DNA of 64,000 bases from Haliscomenobacter sp040403615. GTDB lineage: Bacteria; Bacteroidota; Bacteroidia; Chitinophagales; Saprospiraceae. The stretch lies in the NCBI RefSeq assembly GCF_040403615.1, contig NZ_JBBAKG010000017.1:16892-80891 (forward strand), written 5' to 3'. Of this stretch, positions 1 through 8,312 are shown piece after piece. Made by a program: the position numbers and the translations under genes. The notes under the pieces are model-generated. The model was not told the origin of the DNA. It ran no database searches and saw only the letters and a program-made list of their open reading frames with translations. Within the stretch, counting starts at the first letter, position 1, and each line of letters begins with the position of its first letter.

Positions 1-605
1 TGTTTAGTTTGCGGGGTAAACCGTTGAACTGTTACGGCCTGACCAAAAAGACCGTTTACGAAAACGAAGAATTCAACCTGTTGCAACATGCCCTCAACAT
101 CGAAGATGGCATGGACGACCTGCGCTACAATCGCGTGGTCATTGCTACGGATGCCGACGTGGACGGAATGCACATCCGCTTGCTGATGCTGACGTTCTTT
201 TTGCAATTCTTCCCAGAGTTGGTGCGGGGCAATCACTTGTACATCTTGGATACCCCACTGTTTCGGGTACGCGATAAGCAGCAGCGTTTTTATTGCTACT
301 CTGAAACAGAGAAAAGAGCAGCCATCAAAAAATTGCGCGGCAAACCAGAGATCACTCGATTCAAAGGCTTGGGTGAAATTTCACCCGACGAATTTTCAGC
401 GTTCATCGGCCCGGATATTCGCTTGGAGCCGGTGATCATCAATGACAATACCGACATCGACGATGTGCTGTCTTACTACATGGGCAAAAACACCCCAGAT
501 CGCCAGGATTTCATCATTGGTAATTTGCGGGTAGAGCTAAACGATGTGGAAACCGAAGTAGAAGACCTCTCGGAGTTGGAAGAGGCTGAAGTAGAGGCCG
601 TATAA
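1..605 (+). CDS. parE: DNA topoisomerase IV subunit B, C-terminal part (5' truncated by window)
   Basis: This is the 3' end of a type IIA topoisomerase ATPase/TOPRIM subunit; with ParC the enzyme decatenates daughter chromosomes using ATP. The reading frame is open from the first bases of the window, so the TTG at 9 is an internal Leu codon and the real start lies upstream. Visible are the RGKPLN motif and the TOPRIM DxD motif (ATDADVDGMHI), followed by the RFKGLGE segment that precedes the C-terminal end. The acidic tail (EVEDLSELEEAEVEAV) and the divergence from the GyrB at 52.6 kb, which carries its own DADVDGSHI motif, favour ParE over a second gyrase. The downstream gene starts 7 bp after the stop, so the two are probably cotranscribed. 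Confidence 0.9.
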   Translation, partial: FSLRGKPLNCYGLTKKTVYENEEFNLLQHALNIEDGMDDLRYNRVVIATDADVDGMHIRLLMLTFFLQFFPELVRGNHLYILDTPLFRVRDKQQRFYCYSETEKRAAIKKLRGKPEITRFKGLGEISPDEFSAFIGPDIRLEPVIINDNTDIDDVLSYYMGKNTPDRQDFIIGNLRVELNDVETEVEDLSELEEAEVEAV

Positions 606-612
606 CAAAAAC

Positions 613-1461
613 ATGATCAAGCTCTGGAATTACCTGCCGGAATTGTCCTTGGTGATCACAGGATGGTTGCTGTTGGATTTATTCGGCAGTGGATTGTTTC
701 GCCTGCTGGTGCGGCCTCGCGCCAAGCGCTATTGGACTGCCGCAACGGATGGTTTGCAAAATCAACCCTTGCAGCAAAATCCATTTCCTCAGAACTGGCT
801 TGATTACCTGGCGCAAAGTGGCCCGATCATGGACGAGCCTTCTGGCAGGGTTCGACTGCGCATGAAGGGTGTGGTTAAAGCCCGAGAGCAGGGTAAATGG
901 CACCCTGCCGAGTGCAAAGTTTTTTTTACGCTTGCTCCGCTAACGCTGGTCTGGTATGCCGACATTACCCGCGCTTTTCTGGTTTCGATCAAGGCCACAG
1001 AGCAGTTTGCTGCGGGACGTGGATTGAGTACCCGTTGGTTGTTGTCCACCTTTCCTTATCGTTGGAAACAGCCGGTGTTGCCCTACCCTATTGCCCAACG
1101 CAATGCATTTTTTGGTCTTGCTGGAGCAGTTTGGCAGCCCCATTGGTGGCATTATTGTACAATGGAATGGAGTGAACAGGAAGCTGATGCAGACGCATTC
1201 CGGTGTAGCTTTCAACAGCAAGTCTTTTTTTTGAAAGCAAAATTTTCCGACACCAATGCGCTCGCTGAATTAAGCCTTTGGAACGACAACTGGCAACAAG
1301 TTCAGGCTGCCCTGGTTTTTAGTGACTATCAGCCTGTATCCGAGCAATCCCTGCCCTTGAATGTACAAGTTTTGGAGAAAAATGCCCAAGGGCAACTGTT
1401 TGTGCGGGCAGATTTGCAAGTGACGGATGTAGTGCAGAAAGGAGCTTATGCGTGGTGGTAG
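613..1461 (+). CDS. DUF6544/DUF6920-like hypothetical protein
   Basis: A 282-residue protein of unknown function. It has one hydrophobic segment near the N-terminus (about residues 10-32), then a soluble part rich in Trp and aromatic residues. The segment RVRMKG-like (RVRLRMKGVVKAR) followed by W, 'FFTLAPLTLVWYAD' and a later 'W' -rich block resembles the DUF6544 (DUF6920) family of uncharacterised proteins; this assignment is from memory of the family pattern and is tentative. It starts 7 bp after the topoisomerase IV B gene, so it probably rides on that transcript. No catalytic motif is recognisable. Confidence 0.7.
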   Translation: MIKLWNYLPELSLVITGWLLLDLFGSGLFRLLVRPRAKRYWTAATDGLQNQPLQQNPFPQNWLDYLAQSGPIMDEPSGRVRLRMKGVVKAREQGKWHPAECKVFFTLAPLTLVWYADITRAFLVSIKATEQFAAGRGLSTRWLLSTFPYRWKQPVLPYPIAQRNAFFGLAGAVWQPHWWHYCTMEWSEQEADADAFRCSFQQQVFFLKAKFSDTNALAELSLWNDNWQQVQAALVFSDYQPVSEQSLPLNVQVLEKNAQGQLFVRADLQVTDVVQKGAYAWW

Positions 1462-1574
1462 TTGTTTTTGGTACAAGTTCGTTATTCGATCTTCAAAATC
1501 AGATAACACAGCAACGCCAAGCTCATTTAACCCAAGGCACTAATCCAGCTTAATTTTCGTTTTTAGTTCTCGAT

Positions 1575-3530
1575 ATGCGCTACTACCACCACTTCCTTTT
1601 AGGGTTTTCACTACTGCTACTGGCAAATTTTGCCTTCAGCCAAAGCTATACTACCCGTACCACGCTGAACCCTAAATTGCAAAAGCAATTTGAAAAAGTG
1701 CGCGTCCATGTCGATGCCAAGGCATTTGCAGAGGCCAAGACCGGATTGAATAAAATTTTACAAGAAGATCCCAATTTTATTGATGGCATCATTTTGTTGG
1801 CGAATATCCTCTACGACGAACAAGACTACCTCCAAGCCATAAAATCCTACCAGACTGCGCTGCAATTGGTCCCCGATTACCAAACTCGCTTGTACTATCA
1901 ATTGGCACTGGCTCAAATGCGTGCTGATGATTTCGAAGGTGCAATTCCTACCTGGGATCAATTTTTGCAGCGCGAAAAAAAGAATACAGACGTCATCCAA
2001 CGAGCAAAACGCAACCGTGCCGACGCCGTTTTTGCGGCAGAAGCCATCAAAAAACCGTTGCCTTTTCAGCCCGAAAAACTTCCAGCCAGCATCAACAGTC
2101 CCGATCAGGCCGAGTTTTTGCCTTCGGTGAGTGCCGATGGGCAAACCATGGTCTTTAGTCGACTGATACAAGGGCAGGAAGATTTTTTTGTGAGCACCAA
2201 AAAAGACGGCATTTGGCAAGCCGCAGCGCCAATGGTTGCACTCAATACGCCCTTTAATGAAGCGGGACACTGCCTTTCGGCCGATGGCAAAACCTTGTAC
2301 TTTACGGGTTGTAACCAGGCCAAAAGCCTGGGTGGCTGCGATATTTACGTATCTTATTTTCAGGACAGTACCTGGACGCAGCCCCTCAATTTGGGTGCGC
2401 CGATCAATTCCGGTGCCTGGGAATCCTTGCCATCGGTTTCGGCCAGCGGTCGGGTGATGATTTTTGCTTCCGATCGCTCAGGAGGACAAGGTGGTCGCGA
2501 TCTTTGGCTGAGTCGGCTTTTGCCCGATGGCAAATGGGCCGTTCCGCGCAATTTGGGGCAGCGCGTCAATTCTTCTGGTGACGAACAAGCTCCTTTTTTA
2601 CACCCGGATGGAACGACTTTGTACTTTATGTCCAACGGCCACCCAGGCATGGGTGGATTCGATTTGTACCTCAGTCGCCTCGATAGTACAGGCAATTGGG
2701 GCACGCCCCAAAATTTGGGTTACCCCATCAACACCCGTGCCAATGAAGGCGCGTTGGCGGTCAGTTTGGATGGCAGTCTGGCCTGGTTTTCAACCGATGT
2801 AGAAGACACCCGCAACGCCGAAGGCATCAAATTGGGGCTGTCGGACATTTACCAGTTTGCCCTACCCGAAACAGACCGCCCCAAAATGGTGACCTTCACT
2901 CGCGGTAAGGTGTTTGACCTGAATACCAAAGCACCACTGGGTGCAGAAATAGAGGTCGTCGAATTGGCTTCTAAAAAAACATTCTACAAAGCCAAAGTTG
3001 CCGATGATGGCACTTTTCTGGTCTGTTTGCCACTCGGACAAAACTACGCGCTCAATGCCTCTTACCCCGGCTATACTTTTTATTCGGCCAATTTTGCGCT
3101 TGTGGAAGTGCGCAATGCCGATCAGGCCCATGAACTCAGTGCAGGACTGCAAGCTTTACCTCAATCAGATGCTCCATTTGTGCCAGCAGACAAAACCCCG
3201 ATTGTGCTGCGCAACGTGTTTTTTGAAACAGCTTCCGCCACCTTGCGCTCCGAATCGGCGCCTGAACTGGATCGCTTGGCTGATCTGTTGCAACAAAACC
3301 CTGCCTTACGCATTCAAATCAATGGCCATACCGACAATGTGGGTAAAGATGCCGACAACCTGAAGCTATCCGAACTACGCGCCAAAGCCGTATATACTTA
3401 CCTGCTTTCTAAAGGAATTGCTGCCCAGCGATTGTCCTACAAAGGTTTTGGAGAAAGCCAGCCGATTGCAGACAATGCGACCGAAGAAGGAAAAAAGGAA
3501 AACCGACGGACTGAGTTTGTGGTACAGTAA
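1575..3530 (+). CDS. OmpA-family envelope protein with TPR and PD40 repeats
   Basis: A 651-residue exported protein. An N-terminal signal peptide (about residues 1-22, ending in FAFSQ) is followed by a TPR-like helical part (about 35-150), a PD40/WD40-like beta-propeller (about 165-435, with repeated 'S.DG..M.FSR' and 'LYFTG/LYFMS' strands), a carboxypeptidase-regulatory-like beta sandwich (about 440-530) and a C-terminal OmpA peptidoglycan-binding domain (about 540-651, including GHTDNVG and NRRTEF). In Bacteroidota such proteins tether outer-membrane or T9SS machinery to peptidoglycan (PorE-like architecture). Whether this copy serves T9SS is inference. It is related in design to the protein at 48.7-50.7 kb. 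The gene appears to stand alone. Confidence 0.85.
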   Translation: MRYYHHFLLGFSLLLLANFAFSQSYTTRTTLNPKLQKQFEKVRVHVDAKAFAEAKTGLNKILQEDPNFIDGIILLANILYDEQDYLQAIKSYQTALQLVPDYQTRLYYQLALAQMRADDFEGAIPTWDQFLQREKKNTDVIQRAKRNRADAVFAAEAIKKPLPFQPEKLPASINSPDQAEFLPSVSADGQTMVFSRLIQGQEDFFVSTKKDGIWQAAAPMVALNTPFNEAGHCLSADGKTLYFTGCNQAKSLGGCDIYVSYFQDSTWTQPLNLGAPINSGAWESLPSVSASGRVMIFASDRSGGQGGRDLWLSRLLPDGKWAVPRNLGQRVNSSGDEQAPFLHPDGTTLYFMSNGHPGMGGFDLYLSRLDSTGNWGTPQNLGYPINTRANEGALAVSLDGSLAWFSTDVEDTRNAEGIKLGLSDIYQFALPETDRPKMVTFTRGKVFDLNTKAPLGAEIEVVELASKKTFYKAKVADDGTFLVCLPLGQNYALNASYPGYTFYSANFALVEVRNADQAHELSAGLQALPQSDAPFVPADKTPIVLRNVFFETASATLRSESAPELDRLADLLQQNPALRIQINGHTDNVGKDADNLKLSELRAKAVYTYLLSKGIAAQRLSYKGFGESQPIADNATEEGKKENRRTEFVVQ

Positions 3531-3646
3531 AATCGGACTTTTTTTGCCCCAGTAACTTTCTCCAACAATTTCGGATTTTTTTTAACGCCGTCCTCAAAAT
3601 ATCCTTCCCCAAAACGCAGTTCTCTTTAATAACCAACCTATTCTCT

Positions 3647-5098
3647 ATGAGTACCATTGTCAACTGTGCAGTGGGAACACTGACTGTATACTCGCCCACT
3701 AGCAACAAACCCTGGGATCGCCGCCGGGTACAGCACCTGTACCGCCGCATGGGTTTTGGAGCAAAACCCGCCGAAATTGACGCTGCCTTGAAGCGCAAAC
3801 CGAGCGAATTGGTCGATGCCCTAGTCAGCGAAGCCCTCAACATGCCCTTGCCTCCTCCACCCGTCTGGGCCAACCAAGGGTACAAAGACTACAAAAATTT
3901 CAATCAGGAAATTATCCCACAGTACATCGAATGGACAACCCGCTGGTTGCGCGACATGTACACCAATGGCTTCCGCGAAAAACTGGCGCTTTTTTGGCAC
4001 AACCACTTTGTCACCAGAGCAGAGGCTTACATTTGCCCTGCTTATTTGTATGCCTACCACAAGATTTTGCAGCAATTTTGCCTGGGTGATTTCAAAGCAT
4101 TTGTAAAAGCCACCGGTACCACTCCGGCCATGTTGATTTACCTCAACGGGGTTCAAAACAACCGCTTTTCACCCAACGAAAATTATGCGCGTGAGCTTTA
4201 CGAACTTTTTACGCTGGGGCGTGACAATGGCTATACCCAACAAGACATCGTGGAAAGCGCCCGGGCGCTGACGGGTTGGAATGGTTTCACTGAGATCTGC
4301 GCTCCGATTGGATTCAATGCTACTTTTTTTGATACAGGCGCCAAAACTATTTTTGGCAAAACAGGGGCTTTCAATTACGATACCTTGCACGATTTACTGT
4401 TTCAGGAGCGTGCCGAGCAAATCTCAACTTTCATTTGCCGCAAAATTTACCGACATTTTGTGCATCCTGAAGCGGACGAAACCATAGTACAAGGCTTGGC
4501 AAAAACCTTCCGCGACAATAAATTCCAGTTGGCTCCGGTGTTCCGACAACTTTTCAAGAGTGAGCACTTTTTTGACGACGAAGTCATTGGTACCATTATC
4601 AAGAGTCCGATAGAGCTGATGGTTGGTTTTTTCCGCCAAGGCGGTTTTGCTTTTGAAAAGCAGGAAACCACCTTGGGCGTATTTTATCTCGGAGGGGAGT
4701 TGGGCCAGGAATTGTTTCAACCCGTAGATGTGGCTGGCTGGCCAGGCAACCGCAGTTGGCTCACCAGTGCTTCCCTGACTGGACGTTGGGCAGCCCTCGA
4801 TTATGGTTTGTATGGCTTGTATACTGCCGAACCTGAAACCTACCGTGCTTTTGCCAAAGCGCTGAGTCCCAAGCACGATGACCCGGTACTGACCGCCAAG
4901 GCCATTGTTGATTTCTGGTTGCCCAAGGGTTTACTGCGGGAAGCGGATTACGCGCAAGCCGTGAAGACCTTCAAGTGGGAAGTTCCTGAAAACTATTACG
5001 CCAATGGCTCCTGGAACTTGGAATGGGAGTACGTACCTGCTCAGGTTGCACTGCTTTTTCAGCACATTGCACGATTGCCGGAATTTCAATTGAACTAA
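3647..5098 (+). CDS. DUF1800 family protein
   Basis: A 483-residue member of the DUF1800 family, which is nearly always encoded next to a DUF1501 protein, as here (21 bp gap). The family signature NENYARELYELFTLG is present near residue 180, after the 'EKLALFWHNHFVT' block; a conserved 'ARALTGW' follows. No classical signal peptide is visible at the chosen ATG, so the protein is either cytoplasmic/periplasmic by another route or its start lies elsewhere; upstream in-frame sequence offers no better signal. Biochemical function is not established for the family. Pair formation with the neighbour suggests that the two act on the same substrate or complex. Confidence 0.85.
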   Translation: MSTIVNCAVGTLTVYSPTSNKPWDRRRVQHLYRRMGFGAKPAEIDAALKRKPSELVDALVSEALNMPLPPPPVWANQGYKDYKNFNQEIIPQYIEWTTRWLRDMYTNGFREKLALFWHNHFVTRAEAYICPAYLYAYHKILQQFCLGDFKAFVKATGTTPAMLIYLNGVQNNRFSPNENYARELYELFTLGRDNGYTQQDIVESARALTGWNGFTEICAPIGFNATFFDTGAKTIFGKTGAFNYDTLHDLLFQERAEQISTFICRKIYRHFVHPEADETIVQGLAKTFRDNKFQLAPVFRQLFKSEHFFDDEVIGTIIKSPIELMVGFFRQGGFAFEKQETTLGVFYLGGELGQELFQPVDVAGWPGNRSWLTSASLTGRWAALDYGLYGLYTAEPETYRAFAKALSPKHDDPVLTAKAIVDFWLPKGLLREADYAQAVKTFKWEVPENYYANGSWNLEWEYVPAQVALLFQHIARLPEFQLN

Positions 5099-5119
5099 CC
5101 AAGCTCAACAAAAGAAAAC

Positions 5120-6724
5120 ATGTCCAATCATAAACAAGGCACTTCGCTGCAAGACCCGCAAGCACACGCCCTTTCGCATGAAGCATGGAACCGCAGAACT
5201 TTCTTGCGCATGTTGGGGTTGAGCGGCGCAGGATCTATTTTGCTGGGGGGTACGCCCGTAACCGCTTTGGCCAGTTCACAATTGGCTGCATTGCTCAGCG
5301 CCATGGAAGGCGACCGCATCCTGGTGCTCATTCGCCTCAAAGGCGGCAACGACGGGGTGAATACGATCATTCCGGTTTTTGATTACGGTACTTATAAAAA
5401 TCTGCGGCCTGGAATAGCCATCCCTACCAATCAAATCATCAACCTCAATGCTTCTTTTGGCATCCAAAATCGCATGGGCGCACTGGAGAAAATGTGGAAA
5501 GATGGCGATATGAAAGTGGTGCACAACGTGGGCTATCCAGAGCAAAACCTCTCGCATTTCCGTTCTTCCGATATCTGGGCAACGGCCAGTGATGCAAATG
5601 TGCTCAATACCAGTGGCTGGCTGGGTCGCTGGTTGGAAAACATCAATCCCGATTACCTGACCAAACCACCCAAAATGCCACCAGCCATTCAGATTGGTGG
5701 TGCAGGGAACCTCGCCTTTACCAATACCCAAAGCGACAACATGGCGGTAGTGGTAAACGATCCAGAAGATCTGGCCAAAATTGCCCAGAGTGGGCGCTTA
5801 TACGATCCTACCGATGTACCCGATTGCTACTACGGTGAACAATTGGCTTACTTACGGACCCTTACCAATACGACTTTTACCTATGCACGGGGCATCGAGG
5901 TGGCTTATAAATCGGGCAAAAATACGGTGGAATACCCAGCAAATTTGGGCGCTCAACTGGCGCTGGTGGCTCGCTTGATCAAAGGCGGCCTGGGTACGCG
6001 CCTGTATATGGTTACTTTGGATGGATTTGACAACCACGCTGATCAAAACCGCAACCACCCCGCCTTGCTCGAAAACATTGCGCAGTCGGTGAGTCTCTTT
6101 TATCAAGACTTGCAAGCCGGGGGCTGGGCTGATCGGGTTTTGGCCATGACCATTTCCGAGTTTGGCCGGAGGCCGGAGCAAAACGCATCTCAAGGTACGG
6201 ATCACGGTGCCGCTGCACCTTTGATGCTTTTCGGCCCCGGGCTCAATGGCAATGGTTTTGTGGGAAAAAATCCCAACCTCAAAGACCTGGACAAGGATGG
6301 CAACCTAAAATTTTCAACCGATTTCCGTCAGATTTATGCTACTGTATTGGAAAGCTGGTTGTGCATCGGCAGCAACGAGGTAGATGCCGTAATGGGCAAG
6401 CGATTTGAGCGCATCCCTTCTTTGGGCTTACAATGTGCGGTGAGTACCAGTACTGCTGCTGTACAAAACCGTCGCCTAACCATGAAACTCATTCCTGGAC
6501 AGCGCGAGGTGCAGATTCAGTTCGATTTGCCAGAAAGTAAAATGGTGCAATTGCGGATTGTGGGCATCACGGGCCAAGTTTTGCAAGAACAAAACCTGGG
6601 TTTGCGTGCAAGGGGAGCTCAGCAAAGCAGTCTACAATTGAAAGACAGCATTTTGCCAGGGATCTACATTGTACAATTGCAAGCCGAAAACCTGTTGGGT
6701 TCTGAAAAGGTGTTTTTGCATTGA
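5120..6724 (+). CDS. DUF1501 family protein with Tat-like signal and T9SS-type C-terminus
   Basis: A 534-residue DUF1501 protein (sulfatase/alkaline-phosphatase-like fold by family description). Residues 24-30 read NRRTFLR followed by a hydrophobic stretch, a good twin-arginine signal. The DUF1501 part includes 'LIRLKGGNDGVNT', 'HNVGYPEQNLSHF' and the 'SEFGRRPEQNASQGTDHG' block typical of the family. The last ~75 residues form a beta-rich segment ending in 'GIYIVQLQ...EKVFLH', which looks like a T9SS type A sorting domain. The gene follows the DUF1800 gene by 21 bp and is most likely cotranscribed. The purine nucleoside phosphorylase downstream has its own promoter box. Confidence 0.85.
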   Translation: MSNHKQGTSLQDPQAHALSHEAWNRRTFLRMLGLSGAGSILLGGTPVTALASSQLAALLSAMEGDRILVLIRLKGGNDGVNTIIPVFDYGTYKNLRPGIAIPTNQIINLNASFGIQNRMGALEKMWKDGDMKVVHNVGYPEQNLSHFRSSDIWATASDANVLNTSGWLGRWLENINPDYLTKPPKMPPAIQIGGAGNLAFTNTQSDNMAVVVNDPEDLAKIAQSGRLYDPTDVPDCYYGEQLAYLRTLTNTTFTYARGIEVAYKSGKNTVEYPANLGAQLALVARLIKGGLGTRLYMVTLDGFDNHADQNRNHPALLENIAQSVSLFYQDLQAGGWADRVLAMTISEFGRRPEQNASQGTDHGAAAPLMLFGPGLNGNGFVGKNPNLKDLDKDGNLKFSTDFRQIYATVLESWLCIGSNEVDAVMGKRFERIPSLGLQCAVSTSTAAVQNRRLTMKLIPGQREVQIQFDLPESKMVQLRIVGITGQVLQEQNLGLRARGAQQSSLQLKDSILPGIYIVQLQAENLLGSEKVFLH

Positions 6725-6748
6725 TGAAAAAAATGACGCCATTCCTGC

Positions 6749-6756
6749 TATCTTTG
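6749..6756 (+). promoter_or_regulatory. -7 promoter box for purine nucleoside phosphorylase
   Basis: TATCTTTG matches the Bacteroidota -7 consensus TAnnTTTG and lies 20 bases before the ATG at 6776, downstream of the DUF1501 stop. No clear -33 TTG was found at the expected spacing. Confidence 0.6.
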
Positions 6757-6775
6757 GACGGCAAATTTATCTGAT

Positions 6776-7597
6776 ATGCAACTCTACGATCAAATCCAGG
6801 AAGCCCTGGCGTTTTTGCGTTCAAAGACCGACTTTGAACCTGATTTTGGCATCATTCTAGGCACTGGCCTTAGTGACTTGGCACAGGAAATTGAACGGGT
6901 AGCCGTTTTTCCCTACAAAGAAATTCCTCATTTTCCGGTATCAACCGTGGAGAGCCACAAGGGAGAGCTGGTATTTGGATACCTCGCGGGTCGCAAGGTA
7001 GTAGCCATGGCAGGTCGCTTTCATTACTACGAAGGCTATACCATGCAGCAAATTACTTTCCCGGTGCGGGTGATGAAGTTTTTGGGCATTCAGCGCCTGT
7101 TCATCAGCAACGCAGCGGGCAGTGTCAATCAGCACATTTATGCTGGTGATCTGGTGTTTTTGAAAGACCACATCAACCTGCAAGCCGATAATCCCTTGCG
7201 TGGCCACAACGACGAACGCCTGGGACCTCGCTTTCCCGATATGCTGCACGCATATGATCGGGCTCTGAATGCCCGAGCATTGGCCATTGCCCGGGAGCAA
7301 GGCGTAGCGGCACACGAAGGCGTGTATTTGGGCTTGCAAGGACCGAATTTGGAAACCCCTGCGGAATACACTTTTGCCCACAATATGGGGGCTGACGTAG
7401 TTGGGATGTCTACCGTGCCCGAAGTACTGGTGGCTCGACACATGAGTTTGCCTTTGCTGGTGGTGAGCATTGCTACCAACCGCTGTTATCCAGTTGAGGA
7501 CATTCGGGAAACCAGTCTGGACGATGTTGTTTCCATGGCCAAAAGCGCAGAAAAACGCTTGTCGGGAATCATCAAAGCATTGTTGACTGAACTTTGA
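6776..7597 (+). CDS. punA: Purine nucleoside phosphorylase
   Basis: A 273-residue cytosolic enzyme of the trimeric PNP/MTAP family, which splits purine nucleosides with phosphate to base plus ribose-1-phosphate in purine salvage. Motifs seen: 'ILGTGLS' (phosphate loop), 'VESHKGELVFG', 'AGRFHYYEGY', 'LFISNAAGSVN', 'LQGPNLETPAEY', 'GADVVGMSTVPEV' and 'SIATNRC'. Length matches the 270-290 residue family range. The ATG at 6776 is supported by the promoter box ending at 6756. The gene is monocistronic, with an inverted repeat right after it. Confidence 0.93.
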   Translation: MQLYDQIQEALAFLRSKTDFEPDFGIILGTGLSDLAQEIERVAVFPYKEIPHFPVSTVESHKGELVFGYLAGRKVVAMAGRFHYYEGYTMQQITFPVRVMKFLGIQRLFISNAAGSVNQHIYAGDLVFLKDHINLQADNPLRGHNDERLGPRFPDMLHAYDRALNARALAIAREQGVAAHEGVYLGLQGPNLETPAEYTFAHNMGADVVGMSTVPEVLVARHMSLPLLVVSIATNRCYPVEDIRETSLDDVVSMAKSAEKRLSGIIKALLTEL

Positions 7598-7620
7598 TCC
7601 AATCCCCTTGATCCAGTTGT

Positions 7621-7660
7621 AATTGGTTGCGGTTCTTTACCAGAGTAACCGCAACCAATT
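7621..7660. terminator. Inverted repeat between convergent genes
   Basis: Two perfect 14-bp arms (7621-7634 and 7647-7660, aattggttgcggtt and its complement) surround a 12-base loop between the stop of the PNP gene and the stop of the minus-strand small membrane gene, whose stop codon overlaps the right arm. There is no T-run on either side, so a termination role is likely by position but not proven by sequence. Confidence 0.5.
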
Positions 7661-7832
7661 AATCGCGCAAAATGCGGTATGCGCCGTAGCCCAAAAGGCC
7701 CACCACCACTACAATTCCAATCAAGGAAAACGCACTGCTGGCAAAAATTAGCAGGGTTGGCATCAGTTTGATTATCCCTCCACCAATCATTACTACGACT
7801 AAAAGACCCACCAAGAGTTGTTTGTTGTTCAT
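7659..7832 (-). CDS. Small two-helix membrane protein
   Basis: A 57-residue hydrophobic protein from the ATG at 7832 (MNNKQLLVG...). Two membrane segments are apparent, roughly residues 5-28 and 30-52, separated by a short loop and ending in 'GYGAYRILRD'. A longer frame starts at 7868, but the shorter start is preferred because a TAnnTTTG box (TATTTTTG, 7859-7852 on the minus strand) lies inside the longer version. Function is unknown; no homologous family is recognised. Confidence 0.65.
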   Translation of the reverse strand: MNNKQLLVGLLVVVMIGGGIIKLMPTLLIFASSAFSLIGIVVVVGLLGYGAYRILRD

Positions 7833-7851
7833 TGTGCACAGGTTGATTTGG

Positions 7852-7859
7852 CAAAAATA
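7852..7859 (-). promoter_or_regulatory. -7 promoter box for small membrane protein
   Basis: Minus-strand TATTTTTG, 19 bases before the ATG at 7832; it fits TAnnTTTG and decides the shorter start. Confidence 0.5.
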
Positions 7860-7943
7860 TAGGCGCAAATCTGCGTTTTTTTGAGCAAACTTGCTGCGTC
7901 AAAAATAGTGGAAATCAAAAAGTTTTTGTTGAAAATCTAATCT

Positions 7944-8312
7944 TTACAGTGCGAGTACGGTTTTCATGCTCAGGAACACCAGCAGCACCCCCAGCGTCAT
8001 GCTAAGCAAAACATAGAGCAAGGCCATTCCCAATTGCCCGTTTTCAAGCAGGTTCAAGGTTTCCAGACTCAAGGTAGAAAAAGTGCTGAAACCGCCGCAG
8101 AATCCGGTTATGAGCAGGTATTGTGCCGTAGGCTGCAATATTCCTTTGGATCGGAGTCCCGCTAAAACACCTATGATGATGCAACTGAGTAAATTGGTCC
8201 AAAATGTAGCCCAGGGAAAACTGGGTACTGGCTGGATCAGCCAACGAGACATGGCCAAACGCGCCAGGCTGCCGATTCCTCCCCCCAAAAAAACCATCCA
8301 CCAATTGATCAT
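7944..8312 (-). CDS. crcB: Fluoride ion exporter CrcB/Fluc
   Basis: A 122-residue inner-membrane protein of the Fluc/CrcB family, which forms dual-topology dimeric channels that expel fluoride. Four hydrophobic helices are visible, with the family motifs 'GGGIGSLARLAMSR' near the N-terminus, 'NLLSCIIIGVLAG' and 'GFCGGFSTFSTLSLE', the last holding the conserved Phe-box. Length is typical. Its ATG overlaps the stop of the upstream WecA-like gene by 4 bases (8309-8312), indicating translational coupling. A single crcB copy is seen here; no fluoride riboswitch pattern was recognised upstream. Confidence 0.92.
   Translation of the reverse strand: MINWWMVFLGGGIGSLARLAMSRWLIQPVPSFPWATFWTNLLSCIIIGVLAGLRSKGILQPTAQYLLITGFCGGFSTFSTLSLETLNLLENGQLGMALLYVLLSMTLGVLLVFLSMKTVLAL

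Noticed and set aside
9..605. TTG at 9 as the start of the topoisomerase gene
   Set aside because: The frame continues upstream to the window edge and the leucine is internal to the family motif.
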